This document shows positions 53,553 to 64,000 of a stretch of 64,000 bases of DNA, piece after piece. The position numbers and the translations under genes are program-made. The DNA comes from Turnera subulata (lineage: Eukaryota; Streptophyta; Magnoliopsida; Malpighiales; Passifloraceae), in contig JAKUCV010000313.1 in assembly GCA_028386065.3 (NCBI GenBank), positions 4,278 to 68,277 of the forward strand, written 5' to 3'. Every line of letters starts with the position of its first letter. The stretch's first letter is position 1. The notes under the pieces are model-generated. The model was not told the origin of the DNA and ran no database searches. It saw nothing but the letters and a program-made list of their open reading frames with translations.

Positions 53553-56500
53553 GAAATTTGTTGAGACAAAGATTAAAGCATTGGTGTTATCTTCTGCAAT
53601 TCATTCAATAATAACATCAGGAGTACTCGTACATATAATTTGTTGTTTTTCCTTCCATTTTGTGGACATTTAATCTGGATCACCTTCGTCCATTAAACTA
53701 GTAATTATTCACTGTTCAAATGTGGAGGACATCAGTTTTTCTCATTGTTTGGTTTCTTAATCTGCTCTTCTGTCATTTTACTTTTCATTGATTGAACTGC
53801 TTTATACTCGTTGCTGTGTCTTCTTGTGGCAGGTTTGGATTCTTGTTCTTGTTATTCCTTTCGTGTATCCTACTCCATGTTGCTTACAGATCAGTTCTGT
53901 TTGGAGTCATGGTTGCTACAAGTTCAATTTTTGTTCTTGCATGACATCTACATGGGAAAACTTTGTCATGACACTAAAGACAAAAGCACCCATTTTGTCT
54001 GCTTTTGGCATTTTTGACGACCGAGCATGTTGCCATGCCTTCCAATCTAACATATGAGACTTGATAGATCCTACGTGGAACTATCTTTTTAAAAAGAAAA
54101 GTATAGGCACACGTGTGTTTTTCAGCCATTAGTAGCATATTTTTTTGAAGTGACATTTTGTTTTAAAAACTGATGGTCATAGGCAAGGAGGCTTAACTTT
54201 AATTGATTCGGATTCCATCACAGCTCCCATTAAATTAAGAGTTTGGAATCACTAACTATTTGTAAGCACTCACTAAACTTGATAGTTTGTTTTGGATTGA
54301 AAAATCTCCCATCACCTAAACTTCTATTAATAATAATAAAAAAGAAAGATAGCTATACAAAGTGGTTGTTGTCAATTTATAATTTGTATTTTGTGGTAGA
54401 CAAGATTACAAGAAATCAAGACTAAGCACGAGATGGTAAAATGAGCTTAAATCGGTTTATGTTCAATTCAAACCCTTTGATTTCTGCGTTGATAGGATAT
54501 TTTCAGTATTTTTGCAAAAAAAAATCTCTATTGATAGAAGAAAAATACACGTACGTAAGATGGAAATCTAAGGAGTTTCTCAAAAAAAAAAAAAAAACAG
54601 ATGGAAATCTAAGGACTTAAGTTAGGGAGTAGGAATGGAAGACTTGAATAAAGGAATTATTCTTCACAAAAAAAATGACGTCGTTAAACAAATTTTAATC
54701 CAAAAAAAAACTCTCTGCTTCTTAGAATCATTATTGACCATTAATTGCTTATTTATTATCACATCCTCTTCATTAATTAATGGAAAAAGAAAAGTACTAA
54801 AGGAAGTTATACATAAATAATTTTAATAAAATAAAAAGATAGGGGTGCCATAAAGGAAGTTGGTAGTCACGGGCAGGGACAAGTAGGGGCCAGGTTTCCT
54901 AGATTTCTTTTTCTAATACCATCATAGTATAAAATTATCATAATTTGGCATCTTGACCCCTTACTATACACGCATATAAGGTTCAAAGTATGAACCCTTG
55001 GATCCTTGTGTCCTCATTTCTGCTACGATAGATTGCAAAATTAAGTTTAATCAATTGTTTGCATTATTCCATATTCTAACTACTCTCTTAACTTTTTTGG
55101 CACAAATTAGCAAATTTGAGTGCATAATTCTTTTTATGTGTTCAATTGGGCTAAAGACTTTTTTCATCCATATATTACCTACCTATTAAAATTGAAAGTT
55201 ATCCTATGTTAATCAATGAAGAGAAGAGAGACAAGGTAGGCCATACCTAGCTGACTTGGCATCGGAAAATTGACCATTTTAACATTTTTTACCGGTTCCG
55301 ACTAGACAAACCAAAATAGACAAACTAAGGCAAGGATAAAATCCAACCAAATTTAAACACAAGGATGACTTTCAATTTTAAGAAATAATACAGGCATGAA
55401 AAAGTGCTTCAGTCTTAAATTTTTCCATGTCTTTTTTTCAGGTGCAAGATTTCGAAATGTTTTATTAATTACAAAAAGCGCATTAAGTGCAATTAATGCC
55501 AAAGCCTAAAAGTAAGCAGGCAGGGTCGCTTCACGGTCTAGTAGTCCCTGTCCTCCTTCGTCTTCAATTAACGCAGCGCCACGACCACGTCGCGTCAGGC
55601 CTAGTAGAGAGACGTGAAGATCTGGCAACTCCATACTGAAGCAGCACAAAATGACGAGATTACCCCCATTGCTTCCTCCTCCTTCCTCCCGCTAAAGACA
55701 AATCCCACGAGCCCCACGCTTTCATAAATCCCGCCACGCGTCACCCTTACTACCGCCAATTCCCATCTCCCAAAATGACTAAACCACCCTTCCCTCTCTT
55801 AATCCCATCATTAACCAACAAATCCCCCAAAAAGGAAACACTCTGCATCTGCCACCTGCCCCCCCGCACCACAAAATTAAAACTCTCTACATTCTCGTAC
55901 AACACCATTTCTTTAAGCCCGGGTTTACGTTAATTAATCGCTCTCATTATTCTATTAAGTAAAGAAACAAATGAACAATCACTTTGTTTTTCCACCACAG
56001 TAGTAGTCTTTGACAGAAAAAAGCGATTTCTGTTGTTGCTCTGTTCCTAAGCATCGTAAGGATCAGGAAGCCTCTAGACACCTACTCGCCGAAGCGTCAC
56101 TCACGGCGTAGGATAGCTACAGATTAAGCTCCTTAATTTACCGCTCTTTTGGTTCTCATCAAATCAAGTAATCGCCGCCTCGTCGATAAGTAACCGTCAA
56201 GGTAGCGTGAGCCTCGATAACGGATTCGTGATTCTGGATCAGTTTTGTTGAGTCCCCTGTTGCTTTTGCCTATGTGCTTCTCATTTCTGTGATCCGGTGG
56301 CGTTTCGTTTGATTCGGATACAAGATGTCGTTTCCGTTTCCGTTTCCGGTTTCGGTGTTGTTTTGATGTCATTTTTGGATGTGAATGGCGAAAGAGATGG
56401 AGAGAATTATGTGTTAACGGTTGAGTTGATGAGGATCTCTGTTTTTTTCTTTTGGTTTATGTGTGTTCCTTCGTTTTGGTTGCAGGAGAAATCTGGAGGA

Positions 56501-56813
56501 TAAGGAACAGTAGTAGTACGTTTTTCATTTGTTATTAGCTGCAAGTTTTTAAATCTGTATCGTAATGACCGAAAGCTCCTGACGTTGGCGTTTGGTTTCA
56601 TTGAAATGCTTTTTCTCTTGTTTCTTTTTTTGTACGTTTGGATCATTTTTTGCCTACATTGCCATTAAAATTGATATCATGTGAAGCAACACCTTATGCT
56701 ATTTTTTTAAGAAAAATTTGAATGCGAAATCTGTAATGGGATGTTTCTGGTGGTGTTGTGCTAAGCTTATTCATATGTGGTGATCTTGAGATTAGGCTGG
56801 CTGCATTTCTGGA
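53553..56813. other. Long AT-rich intergenic region and 5' leader of the sugar transporter
   Basis: No supported gene is seen in about 3.2 kb. There is a micro-insertion at 54559-54615. From about 55900 to 56813 lies the probable leader of the sugar transporter gene, with a possible 5' UTR exon ending near 56100-56500 and an acceptor TTGCAG at 56481-56486. Short frames here (54635, 54998, 56133) are unrecognised. Confidence 0.4.
54559..54615. repeat. Micro-insertion: A-tailed insert between 17-bp exact direct repeats
   Basis: AGATGGAAATCTAAGGA occurs at 54559-54575 and 54599-54615. Between them is GTTTCTC followed by a 15-16 base A run and C. It is in open intergenic DNA. Confidence 0.65.
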
Positions 56814-59800
56814 ATGTGGGGACGTCCGGGTGTAGCATGCTCAATGTACAAGAGAATGACTTCTAGAGACTACGCAGTTGTTGATGTTGAGGATAATTCA
56901 GGTACCTTCATCTGTTTGGCTTTATAAGTTTATCTATTGGATTTTGTTCATCTGTTTGGCTTTTGGGAGCTCCCTCTGCTGATTAATCTACTTAGAGGAA
57001 TCGGGCTTGTACTTTCAGTTTGAAGTAACTCTAGGATATAGCTTGCTATCTAATTCTCTTGAGGTGATATATGGGCTTAATTGGTGCACTTCCTTTTAGC
57101 TCTTTCACAGAAGAGTCTGGATCAGGAACCTACAAATCCTCCATGGAAGCTTTCCTTTCCTCACGTACTGGTGGCTACCATATCATCCTTCTTGTTTGGT
57201 TACCATATCGGGTGCGTTACTTTCATGTGCTCGTTGCTTTGTTCCTGTTTTGGCAAGATTATATCTATTGGTATCTTGTTGTCAAATGTCGTGCAACAGC
57301 TGATGACTTAGATTCTTAAGTTTTTGCTCTGGTTTGCAGTGTGGTAAATGAACCACTTGAAAGCATCTCTTCAGATCTCGGCTTCAGTGGGAATACAATG
57401 GCAGAAGGTGACATAGTCGTTTCTTTCTCTTTTTCTCTATTGTTGTCCCGTATTCTTAATTTTTCTTGCCATCCTACTTACGATCTAAAATCTTCTGAAG
57501 GCCTCGTGGTTAGCACATGTCTGGGTGGTGCTTTTATTGGATCCTTATTTAGTGGTTCACTTGCTGATGGTTTGGGGCGTCGCAGAGCTTTTCAGCTGGG
57601 TGCTGTACCCATGATTATTGGTGCTTTAACAAGGTAATATACCTGCAGCAGAAAGGAAATGCTTGTAAAATACTGCAATGTAGCCATCCATATCTTTTGT
57701 ACAATTCGTCATATAAGTTATAACAAACACAGGCCCTTGGTTTCCTTTGGATTATGTGGGGTGAAATAAATGCATGAAATTGACAAGAAGCAACACTCTG
57801 TTTTAGAACTCCACCCAGAACAATGATCGCCTTCCTGTCTTGAATGATCTGGACACTAAAAATCAACTGTAAGACTTATACTGAATCCAAATTGCATCAT
57901 TACAATTATAGCCTGCGAGTGACTCCAAGCAGTGACTTGTATATGACCTAGTGCATAAATATGCGATCAATTTATTAATTGTGGAATGAGAACCATAGAC
58001 CACATGTAATCCTCTTCTATGGACTCTGTGCTAATTTTTCCGCCTCAAGTTAGATTGTTACTTGTTGACATAAAGTTTAAAATGGCTGATATGGTTGAGA
58101 CTACTGTAGCTTGACCTTTACTGTATTTGCAATCCTCAATTTCATTTCTTTCTTTGCTTACAAGGATCTACCTGGCGTGCAGCTTAGCTCTTCTCCTTTT
58201 TGGTTATTAATGTTTTTGATTTTAAAGTATTGCTTTTTGAATAACTCACCTGCATTTTCAGCGCAAGCACCAAAACATTGGCTGGTATGCTGTTAGGAAG
58301 ATTATTAGTTGGAATAGGAATGGGCATTGGACCCCCTGTTGCATCTCTTTATGTTACAGAGGTATGAAAAGCATTCTATATTTGTCCTCCTCTGGATAGG
58401 CATGGATTATGCGTGGTCCTAGTTACATCTGTCCTGCCAGTATTGATTGAGGTTATCTTGAATTTTGTGAGCAGGTCTCTCCAGCTTTTGTGAGGGGAAC
58501 ATATGGAAGCTTCATTCAGATTGCAACTTGCCTTGGACTTATGGCTGCTCTGTTTATTGGAATTCCTGTCAGAGAAATTGCAGGCTGGTAAGAAGTGTGC
58601 GCCATAACCAATGTTATGTTTATTGTGTGTTGAAAAGTTCAGTAGTAGATTCATGATGAATATGCTCAGGTGGCGTGTTTGTTTCTGGGTATCTGCAATT
58701 CCTGCTGGATTACTTGCTCTCGGCATGGTGTTTTGTTCAGAGTCTCCTCATTGGCTGTACAAGGTTAGCTACAATTTACTTCTCTGCCAGCATGCTAGTT
58801 GTCTAATCCTCAGTTCTGTTTTAGGGATATCCCGAGCAATGGGATGGGAAAATATACTACCCACGGCCATACATATATCTTCTTATTTGTCAGTTAACTT
58901 GCCTTTTATATCATTTGTAGATTATCTTTGATCAAGGAAATTTGTCATATATGCTTATTGTGTTATTTCATTCTTACACTAGCTTGGGTGCATTACACTG
59001 TATACTATTCTTTTTACTTTACTTTAATGTTATCTTATCTCATTAGGTTCTCTTGGTGATGTTCTTTGTTGCTCTCTCTTCTCTAAATGCATTTCTAAGT
59101 TTAATATTTGATTCTTTTCAGCAGTTTTCTGCTGTGTGCTATTTATGTACTTCTCAATCTCACAATTTCAAACACTTTTTCTTGTGAAGGTCTTTATAAT
59201 ATTTTTTATATTTGCCACAGCGTTTCTCTTTCGTTTGTTATTATTATTGTGAGAACCCACTACAGGTTGACCAGAATGAACTTAAACATATTAACTGCCG
59301 CTGAGGAGGTGTTTATGATGAATTCACATACTGATAATTTCCTGTTGGTTGATACAGCAAGGAAGAATTGCTGAGGCTGAAGCCGAGTTTGAGAGACTTT
59401 TAGGTGGAGCGCATGTGAAATTCGCTATGCAGGACTTGTCCAAATCAGACAGGGGTGATGATATGGAATCTGTGAAGTTCTCGGAATTGTTTAGTAGTCG
59501 CAATTTCAGAGGTAGATGTATCTTTGTTTTTTGGGTTTGGACAAATGGCTTATGTCATTAGCATTTAAAGGGTGTGTCTCCTTTTTTTTTTCATCGTCTT
59601 CTTTTTGGCTTTGTTATTCACATGTTGCTTTTGCAGTTGTTTTTATTGGATCAACCCTATTTGCTTTACAACAGCTATCTGGCATAAATGCTGTATTTTA
59701 TTTCTCCACAACTGTATTTAAGAGTGCTGGAGTACCATCGGACCTAGCAAATGTTTTTGTTGGAATCTCAAATCTATCAGGTTTGATTTAGCTTTACTGT

Positions 59801-61459
59801 TGCTTTATTTTGTATGTTGATTCTCGATACTTTCTTCTTGACTACATGGTCTGGTTCCTCTAGGATCTCTTGCGGCAATGGTTTTCATGGATAAACTTGG
59901 AAGGAAGATGCTGCTTCTCTGGAGTTTCTTCGGAATGGTGAATTTCAGTTGAAGATTATTTGTATTGGAAATTTTGATGAATATAAGTTGTCATTTTGGG
60001 AAATGGAGCTGATCATTGTGCATTTGAAGATTATGGAAAGAGAAACGCCATATTTTATGGGCACGAACCAGAACATTAGATGTAACTCAAAATCACACAA
60101 AGTTTAGGGGGAAGCAGTAAATAATTTCTGGTGTTCCTATTTTCTATTCCTTGGAGTCAGAAAAAAAGAAAAAAGGATCTGTTAAAAACATGTAACCTCC
60201 AGAATAAATGAAAAAGCCATTCCTTTTGAAAATAGGTCACTCATGTCCATGTTTTATGCCCTCTAGGAATTAGCTCAAGTGGGCATTACTTTCTAATGAA
60301 CACAGCTGATGCCATGCCCTTACCTCTCTTGCATAAGAGTTATCTTGGATGAAAGGAATGTGGCCTTATGTTCTAAGAAGCCTATCTATTTGCATGCAGG
60401 CAGTTTCTATGGGCATTCAAGTTGTTGGAGCTAGTTCTATTTGGGGCTCCGGAGCTTTATACCTATCTGTTGGTGGCATGCTAATGTAAGCAACTGTTTT
60501 TATTTGGACATTTGTTTTGAGTAATGTTTACCTTTGCATTTTATGACATGCTTATGTCACTTCCAGCTACCACATTAGATGCCCTTCAGAGCTAGCGTTG
60601 CAACACACTGATTATCTTTGTTCTTTTGGATTGAAAATACTATTTTAATTTTTATTAGTTGAATTTCCTTTCCATTCCTAATTGAAAGGCAGCCCGTGAA
60701 ATAAGATAGGAGGACTTCTAGCTAAAGTTCTATCAGTTGCAGTTGCCAGTTGCCACTAAACAATAAACATACTTTTCAGTAACTTAATCCAAGAGCTTAT
60801 GTGGAGGGTTGGGTTCAAATGGTAAAGAACATGATAAGTTGGACTGTGGGTAAAGTTTGTGAATGAGAAAGAAAAAATTCGTGCTTCTTTTTGGCACCCA
60901 ACTAGTCATTTGTAGTAACTATGACTTTGATGACTAAACATACCAACCATGTGGACTACTTTTTTTTGGCTTGAACGAATGATTGAGAACTTGTGTTCCC
61001 AGGTTTGTGTTTACGTTCGCTTTAGGAGCAGGTCCAGTCCCAGGTCTCCTCCTACCGGAAATTTTCCCTGGTCGAATCAGGGCAAAAGCTATGTCACTGT
61101 GCATGGCAGTGCATTGGGTAAGTTTCTTCTTCACAACATCTGTCTAGCCCAAGTTCTTGTGGACTGTGTTGGGATTCTATTGTTTGTTATATGTTCTTGA
61201 TTGCAAAAATTTCATCCACGCATTTGGAAATGCTGTCAACTTTGCTCAGTGTGGTTAATGTTCTGTCTTTCTTCAGGTACTAAATTTCTTTGTAGGCTTG
61301 CTGTTCTTGCGTCTGCTGGAGCAACTAGGGCCACAGCTTTTGTACTCGATCTTTGCAGCCTTCTGCATGATGGCTGTGGGCTTTGTTAAAAGAAATGTCA
61401 TGGAAACCAAAGGAAAATCCCTTCAAGAAATCGAGATAGCCCTTCTGCCACCAGAATAG
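56814..61459 (+). CDS. Plastidic glucose transporter-like sugar carrier (pGlcT2 type)
   Basis: A 12-helix major facilitator superfamily sugar transporter. Relatives (At1g67300 group) are annotated as probable plastidic glucose transporters that would export glucose from plastids after starch breakdown. Thirteen exons run from 56814-56901 to 61277-61459 and total 1464 nt (487 aa). It begins MWGRPGVACSMYKR, then a short soluble N-terminus. The family motifs follow in order: FGYHIGVVNEPLESISSDLG, SLADGLGRRRAFQLG, GRLLVGIGMGIGPPVASLYV, EVSPAFVRGTYGSFIQIAT, CSESPHWLYKQGRIAEAEAE, the QQLSGINAVFYFST sugar-binding helix 7, MDKLGRKMLLLW, PVPGLLLPEIFPGRIRAKAM and VKRNVMETKGKSLQEIEIAL. All splice sites are GT-AG and phases agree. 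Plastid location comes from the family. No long, obvious transit peptide is visible, so membrane location is not proven by the sequence. Confidence 0.92.
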
Positions 61460-63345
61460 AGCTGTACTTCACTTACCAACTTAATTTTGGGATTCTATTC
61501 TAATTTAGTGAAGCAGACCTGTGGGATTTGTGGTGCAACTAAATAAAGCTGAAAAATCTTCGTACAAGGGATATAACTGACACGGAGAAAGTGGCATCGT
61601 TAGCTTTGAGCATCGACCCATGTTCTGTAAACGGCTTACCATTGATGACCCACAAAATGCTTCATGAAGTTATAGTGAGCCCCTGCGGTGGTTGTATGAT
61701 AATACATAGAGTAGTAGGATTTGATCTGGGCTTCTGTGGCTGCCAATATGCAAGTATGTATCCTCCAGATTTTGTGTATACTATTGTCTTGGCTGTTATT
61801 TACATCTCCTATGAATGCAATTGCATACAAATATATTTAATCTTTTTCCTTATGTGTTGCACAAGATTACCCTCTTTTCCTTGTTTCTCCCTGCTCGGAT
61901 TGGAACACTTGTTTGCAGCTGATAAATGGAAACTTTGTTGTTGGCTTAGTTGCAAAATGTGATACCCCCCAGTCATTGTCGTTCTCTTTCCAACTCCATG
62001 AACTTTTGACATTTTTTTCTGGAAAACCAAACATAAGACAAGTGAACGGGGTTCAATATCATGTCTCACAGACGTCAGATTAGCACGCAGCCTAATAAGG
62101 GTGAAGGTGATTGAATGGTTATCTATGCGGTCGTCACCGTTGTGGGGGTCAACTACGGGACGGCCATCACTCCATTTGACAAGTATGTTCAACGTCCGCG
62201 CATGCCTTATTAGGTAATCAAAGGAAAGATGACACAAAACCAATGGAACATTCATCAACAAGTCACAAGTTGTTTGGCACTTAAATTATTTCTCAAACGG
62301 GCGTGAATATAGTCGTTCGATGCCAATGTGATCGTCATCACCGAGTAGCAATGGAAATGCTTTGTTAGGCTACACCTACCGCAAGTATATATTCTTGGTA
62401 CACCTAACTTATGGTTTCTATCTTTTTTTTTTCTAAAAAAAAAATTAATGGTAAAATTCCAAACTGTAAAATAAAATTGGAAAAAATTAACGATCGTTTA
62501 TAATGGTATTTGTAGATTATTCGGACGTGGACGGTCGGTGAAGTTCGAATTCTCAACCAGAAGGGAGTGTTTCCTCCATGCTTTCGTTAACCACGGGAAG
62601 AGTGGTGACAAAAATGATGAACAATCCTATATCTTCATTGGTTTAGGCGATTTAATTGACGAGCCACCAACGCCAAAGTTTTTCAATGGGAAACGAAGCC
62701 TTGGAGGAAGGGGCAGCAAAGGATTTTTCTGGAATATTCTTTAACCTCACGACCAATTAATAACCCAATTAAACCAAACCCCCCAAAGTCACAAAAAGGG
62801 GAAAAAAAAAATAAAAAGGCAAAAAAAAATCTATGGCAAGATCACATTTACGAGATTGGTTCATGCTCCCCGAATCCGTGGGCCCCACCAGCTTGCAAAA
62901 CAAGCAGAGAAGAGTCTGGAATCCAACGGCTTGCATGAAACCTCGTTCCCCCAACCACCCATGAACGGTTCAAACACAGAAACGCAAAAGCCACTCTCTC
63001 CCCTCCTCTCTCCCTTTCTACTTTGTATGTATATATAAAAACAATAACACACCACCATCTCCTCCTACTTGGCTTTCTCTCTCACACACACAAAAACCAA
63101 ACTAAACACTCTCTTCCTTTTTCCGGTAACACAGGTAACTGTCTCTTTACTCCTAACATCGATATTCACGAGAGGCTATAACAGCCTGATTTATTTCTTA
63201 CAGTATATCTGCTGCTTGGTTCTGTAACTTCCCTTTTTTGTCGTTGATGTAATGATTTTTTTGGTTTTCCATTGATTGATTTATTGATGGATCTGGTTTT
63301 TGTTGTTGTTGTTGTTGTTGGTGGTGGTGGTGTTTTAGAGACAAG
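61460..63345. other. Sugar transporter 3' UTR, intergenic DNA and iPGAM leader
   Basis: Up to about 61950 is likely 3' UTR. No other gene is supported in 61960-62950. The phosphoglycerate mutase leader starts around 63000-63060 after a TATATATAAA at 63030-63039. It contains an intron beginning at CACAG|GTAACTG (63135) and ending near the ATG. Confidence 0.45.
63030..63039 (+). promoter_or_regulatory. Candidate TATA box of the phosphoglycerate mutase gene
   Basis: TATATATAAA is followed after about 25-60 bases by a CT-rich initiator-like region (CTCCTCCTACTTGGCTTTCT) and then the spliced leader of the gene. The spacing fits a plant core promoter. Confidence 0.45.
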
Positions 63346-63505
63346 ATGGGTAGCTCAGGGAACGGATTTAAATTGGCGGATCATCCTAAGCTCCCTAAGG
63401 GGAAGACGATAGCAATGGTGGTTTTGGATGGATGGGGTGAGGCTAAACCCGACGAGTATAACTGCATCCATAATGCTGAGACCCCTACCATGGACTCCTT
63501 CAAGA

Positions 63506-63548
<43 letters not shown>

Positions 63549-64000
63549 TTTTCTGTTTCAATAGAGATCAGCAGTCTTGTTGTTAATGAGGGAAGGCAGT
63601 GTGGATTAGTGTGTCTTATAATAGTGTTTCTATCAGTAGTGACGGATAGTGTGTTTTTTGCTGCATAGCTTTATACCAACTGGGCAGATCTGGTTGGCTC
63701 ATTGGTTTTGGATTTTTTTTTTTGTTTCGAAAGTATTTATCAGTGTAGAAAAAGTGTGGTTTCTTACTATTTTCTTGTTTTTGTTTTGGGATAGACTGCC
63801 CCGGAGAAATGGAGGTTGATCAGGGCTCATGGCACTGCAGTGGGGCTCCCTACTGAGGATGACATGGGAAACAGTGAAGTCGGGCATAATGCTCTTGGTG
63901 CTGGACGCATTTACGCCCAAGGGTAAGCTTCTTTTAGTTCCTTTTGATTTCTTATTATTTTCTAGTTCCTTGCCAATTTGTTTGTTAACTTTGCTCAGGT
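63346..64000 (+). CDS. 2,3-bisphosphoglycerate-independent phosphoglycerate mutase, 5' part (cut by window end)
   Basis: The cytosolic iPGAM converts 3-phosphoglycerate to 2-phosphoglycerate in glycolysis, using a metal-bound phosphoserine intermediate. Exon 1 (63346-63507) starts [20 protein letters not shown] and has [19 protein letters not shown], holding the first metal-binding aspartate in VVLDGWG. It ends in TPTMDSFKK. Exon 2 (63795-63922) gives [20 protein letters not shown] and [20 protein letters not shown], with the phosphorylated serine in [12 protein letters not shown] third exon may begin at 63999 after TTGCTCAG. No transit peptide is seen. The rest of the protein (about 560 aa in the family) lies beyond the window. 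Confidence 0.92.
63507..63547 (+). repeat. (CT)n microsatellite at the exon 1 splice donor
   Basis: About twenty CT units start immediately at the donor of iPGAM exon 1 (AAG|GTCTCTCTCT...). The repeat therefore makes up positions +3 onward of the intron, and the donor has a poor match to GTAAGT. Confidence 0.85.

Overview
This window is nuclear DNA from a flowering plant, most likely a eudicot. Genes have many short exons with GT-AG introns (and two probable GC-AG introns). Intergenic DNA is AT-rich and carries short retroelement remnants. Every recognisable protein belongs to a conserved plant family. There is no operon structure, CRISPR array, phage or bacterial signal. I cannot name the species. 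Exon coordinates were read by eye from splice signals and reading-frame continuity. Where I give a protein length, the exon sum was checked to be a multiple of three.

Layout, left to right: (1) the edge of a Ty3/Gypsy-like LTR in reverse orientation (1-440). (2) A PRONE-domain RopGEF (1104-3228, +). (3) A tandem pair of cytosolic aspartate aminotransferase genes (4104-8740 and 10480-14177, both -). The right copy is intact. The left copy has lost its start codon through a small deletion and its ancestral stop through substitution. (4) An Abl-interactor-like SCAR/WAVE subunit gene (15652-17450, -) and a PRORP1-type protein-only RNase P gene (18514 or 19144 to 22203, -), the latter with two possible C-termini. 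(5) A small NFD6/NOXY2-like mitochondrial protein gene (24262-24657, -, 3' end unresolved). (6) A peroxisomal multifunctional beta-oxidation gene of the AIM1 type (27431-34993, +, 18 exons). (7) An unassigned single-exon ORF (36040-36756, -) and a displaced fragment of AIM1 exon 16 (37025-37118). (8) A tesmin/TSO1-like CXC gene of the TCX5/6 type (37937-43049, -). (9) A repeat-rich interval with a truncated gene start and a nested hairpin-bearing repeat (45065-45641). (10) A RanBP2-type zinc-finger RGG/proline-rich protein gene (46533-50871, -). (11) A frameshifted F-box/LRR gene (51819-53552, +). (12) A plastidic-glucose-transporter-like sugar carrier (56814-61459, +). (13) The first exons of a cofactor-independent phosphoglycerate mutase (63346 to the window end, +).

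The genes are mostly unrelated housekeeping functions: carbon and nitrogen metabolism, organellar RNA processing, peroxisomal beta-oxidation, and actin or ROP signalling. They do not form one pathway. From memory, AIM1 and TCX5 are also neighbours in Arabidopsis (AT4G29010 and AT4G29000), so that pair may be conserved microsynteny.

I found no convincing new multi-gene system. The most interesting signals are structural: the degenerate aspartate aminotransferase copy, an in-frame alternative last exon that gives PRORP1 a basic tail, several tiny A- or T-tailed insertions flanked by exact 13-17 bp duplications, and an F-box gene broken by three shifts in the same direction.
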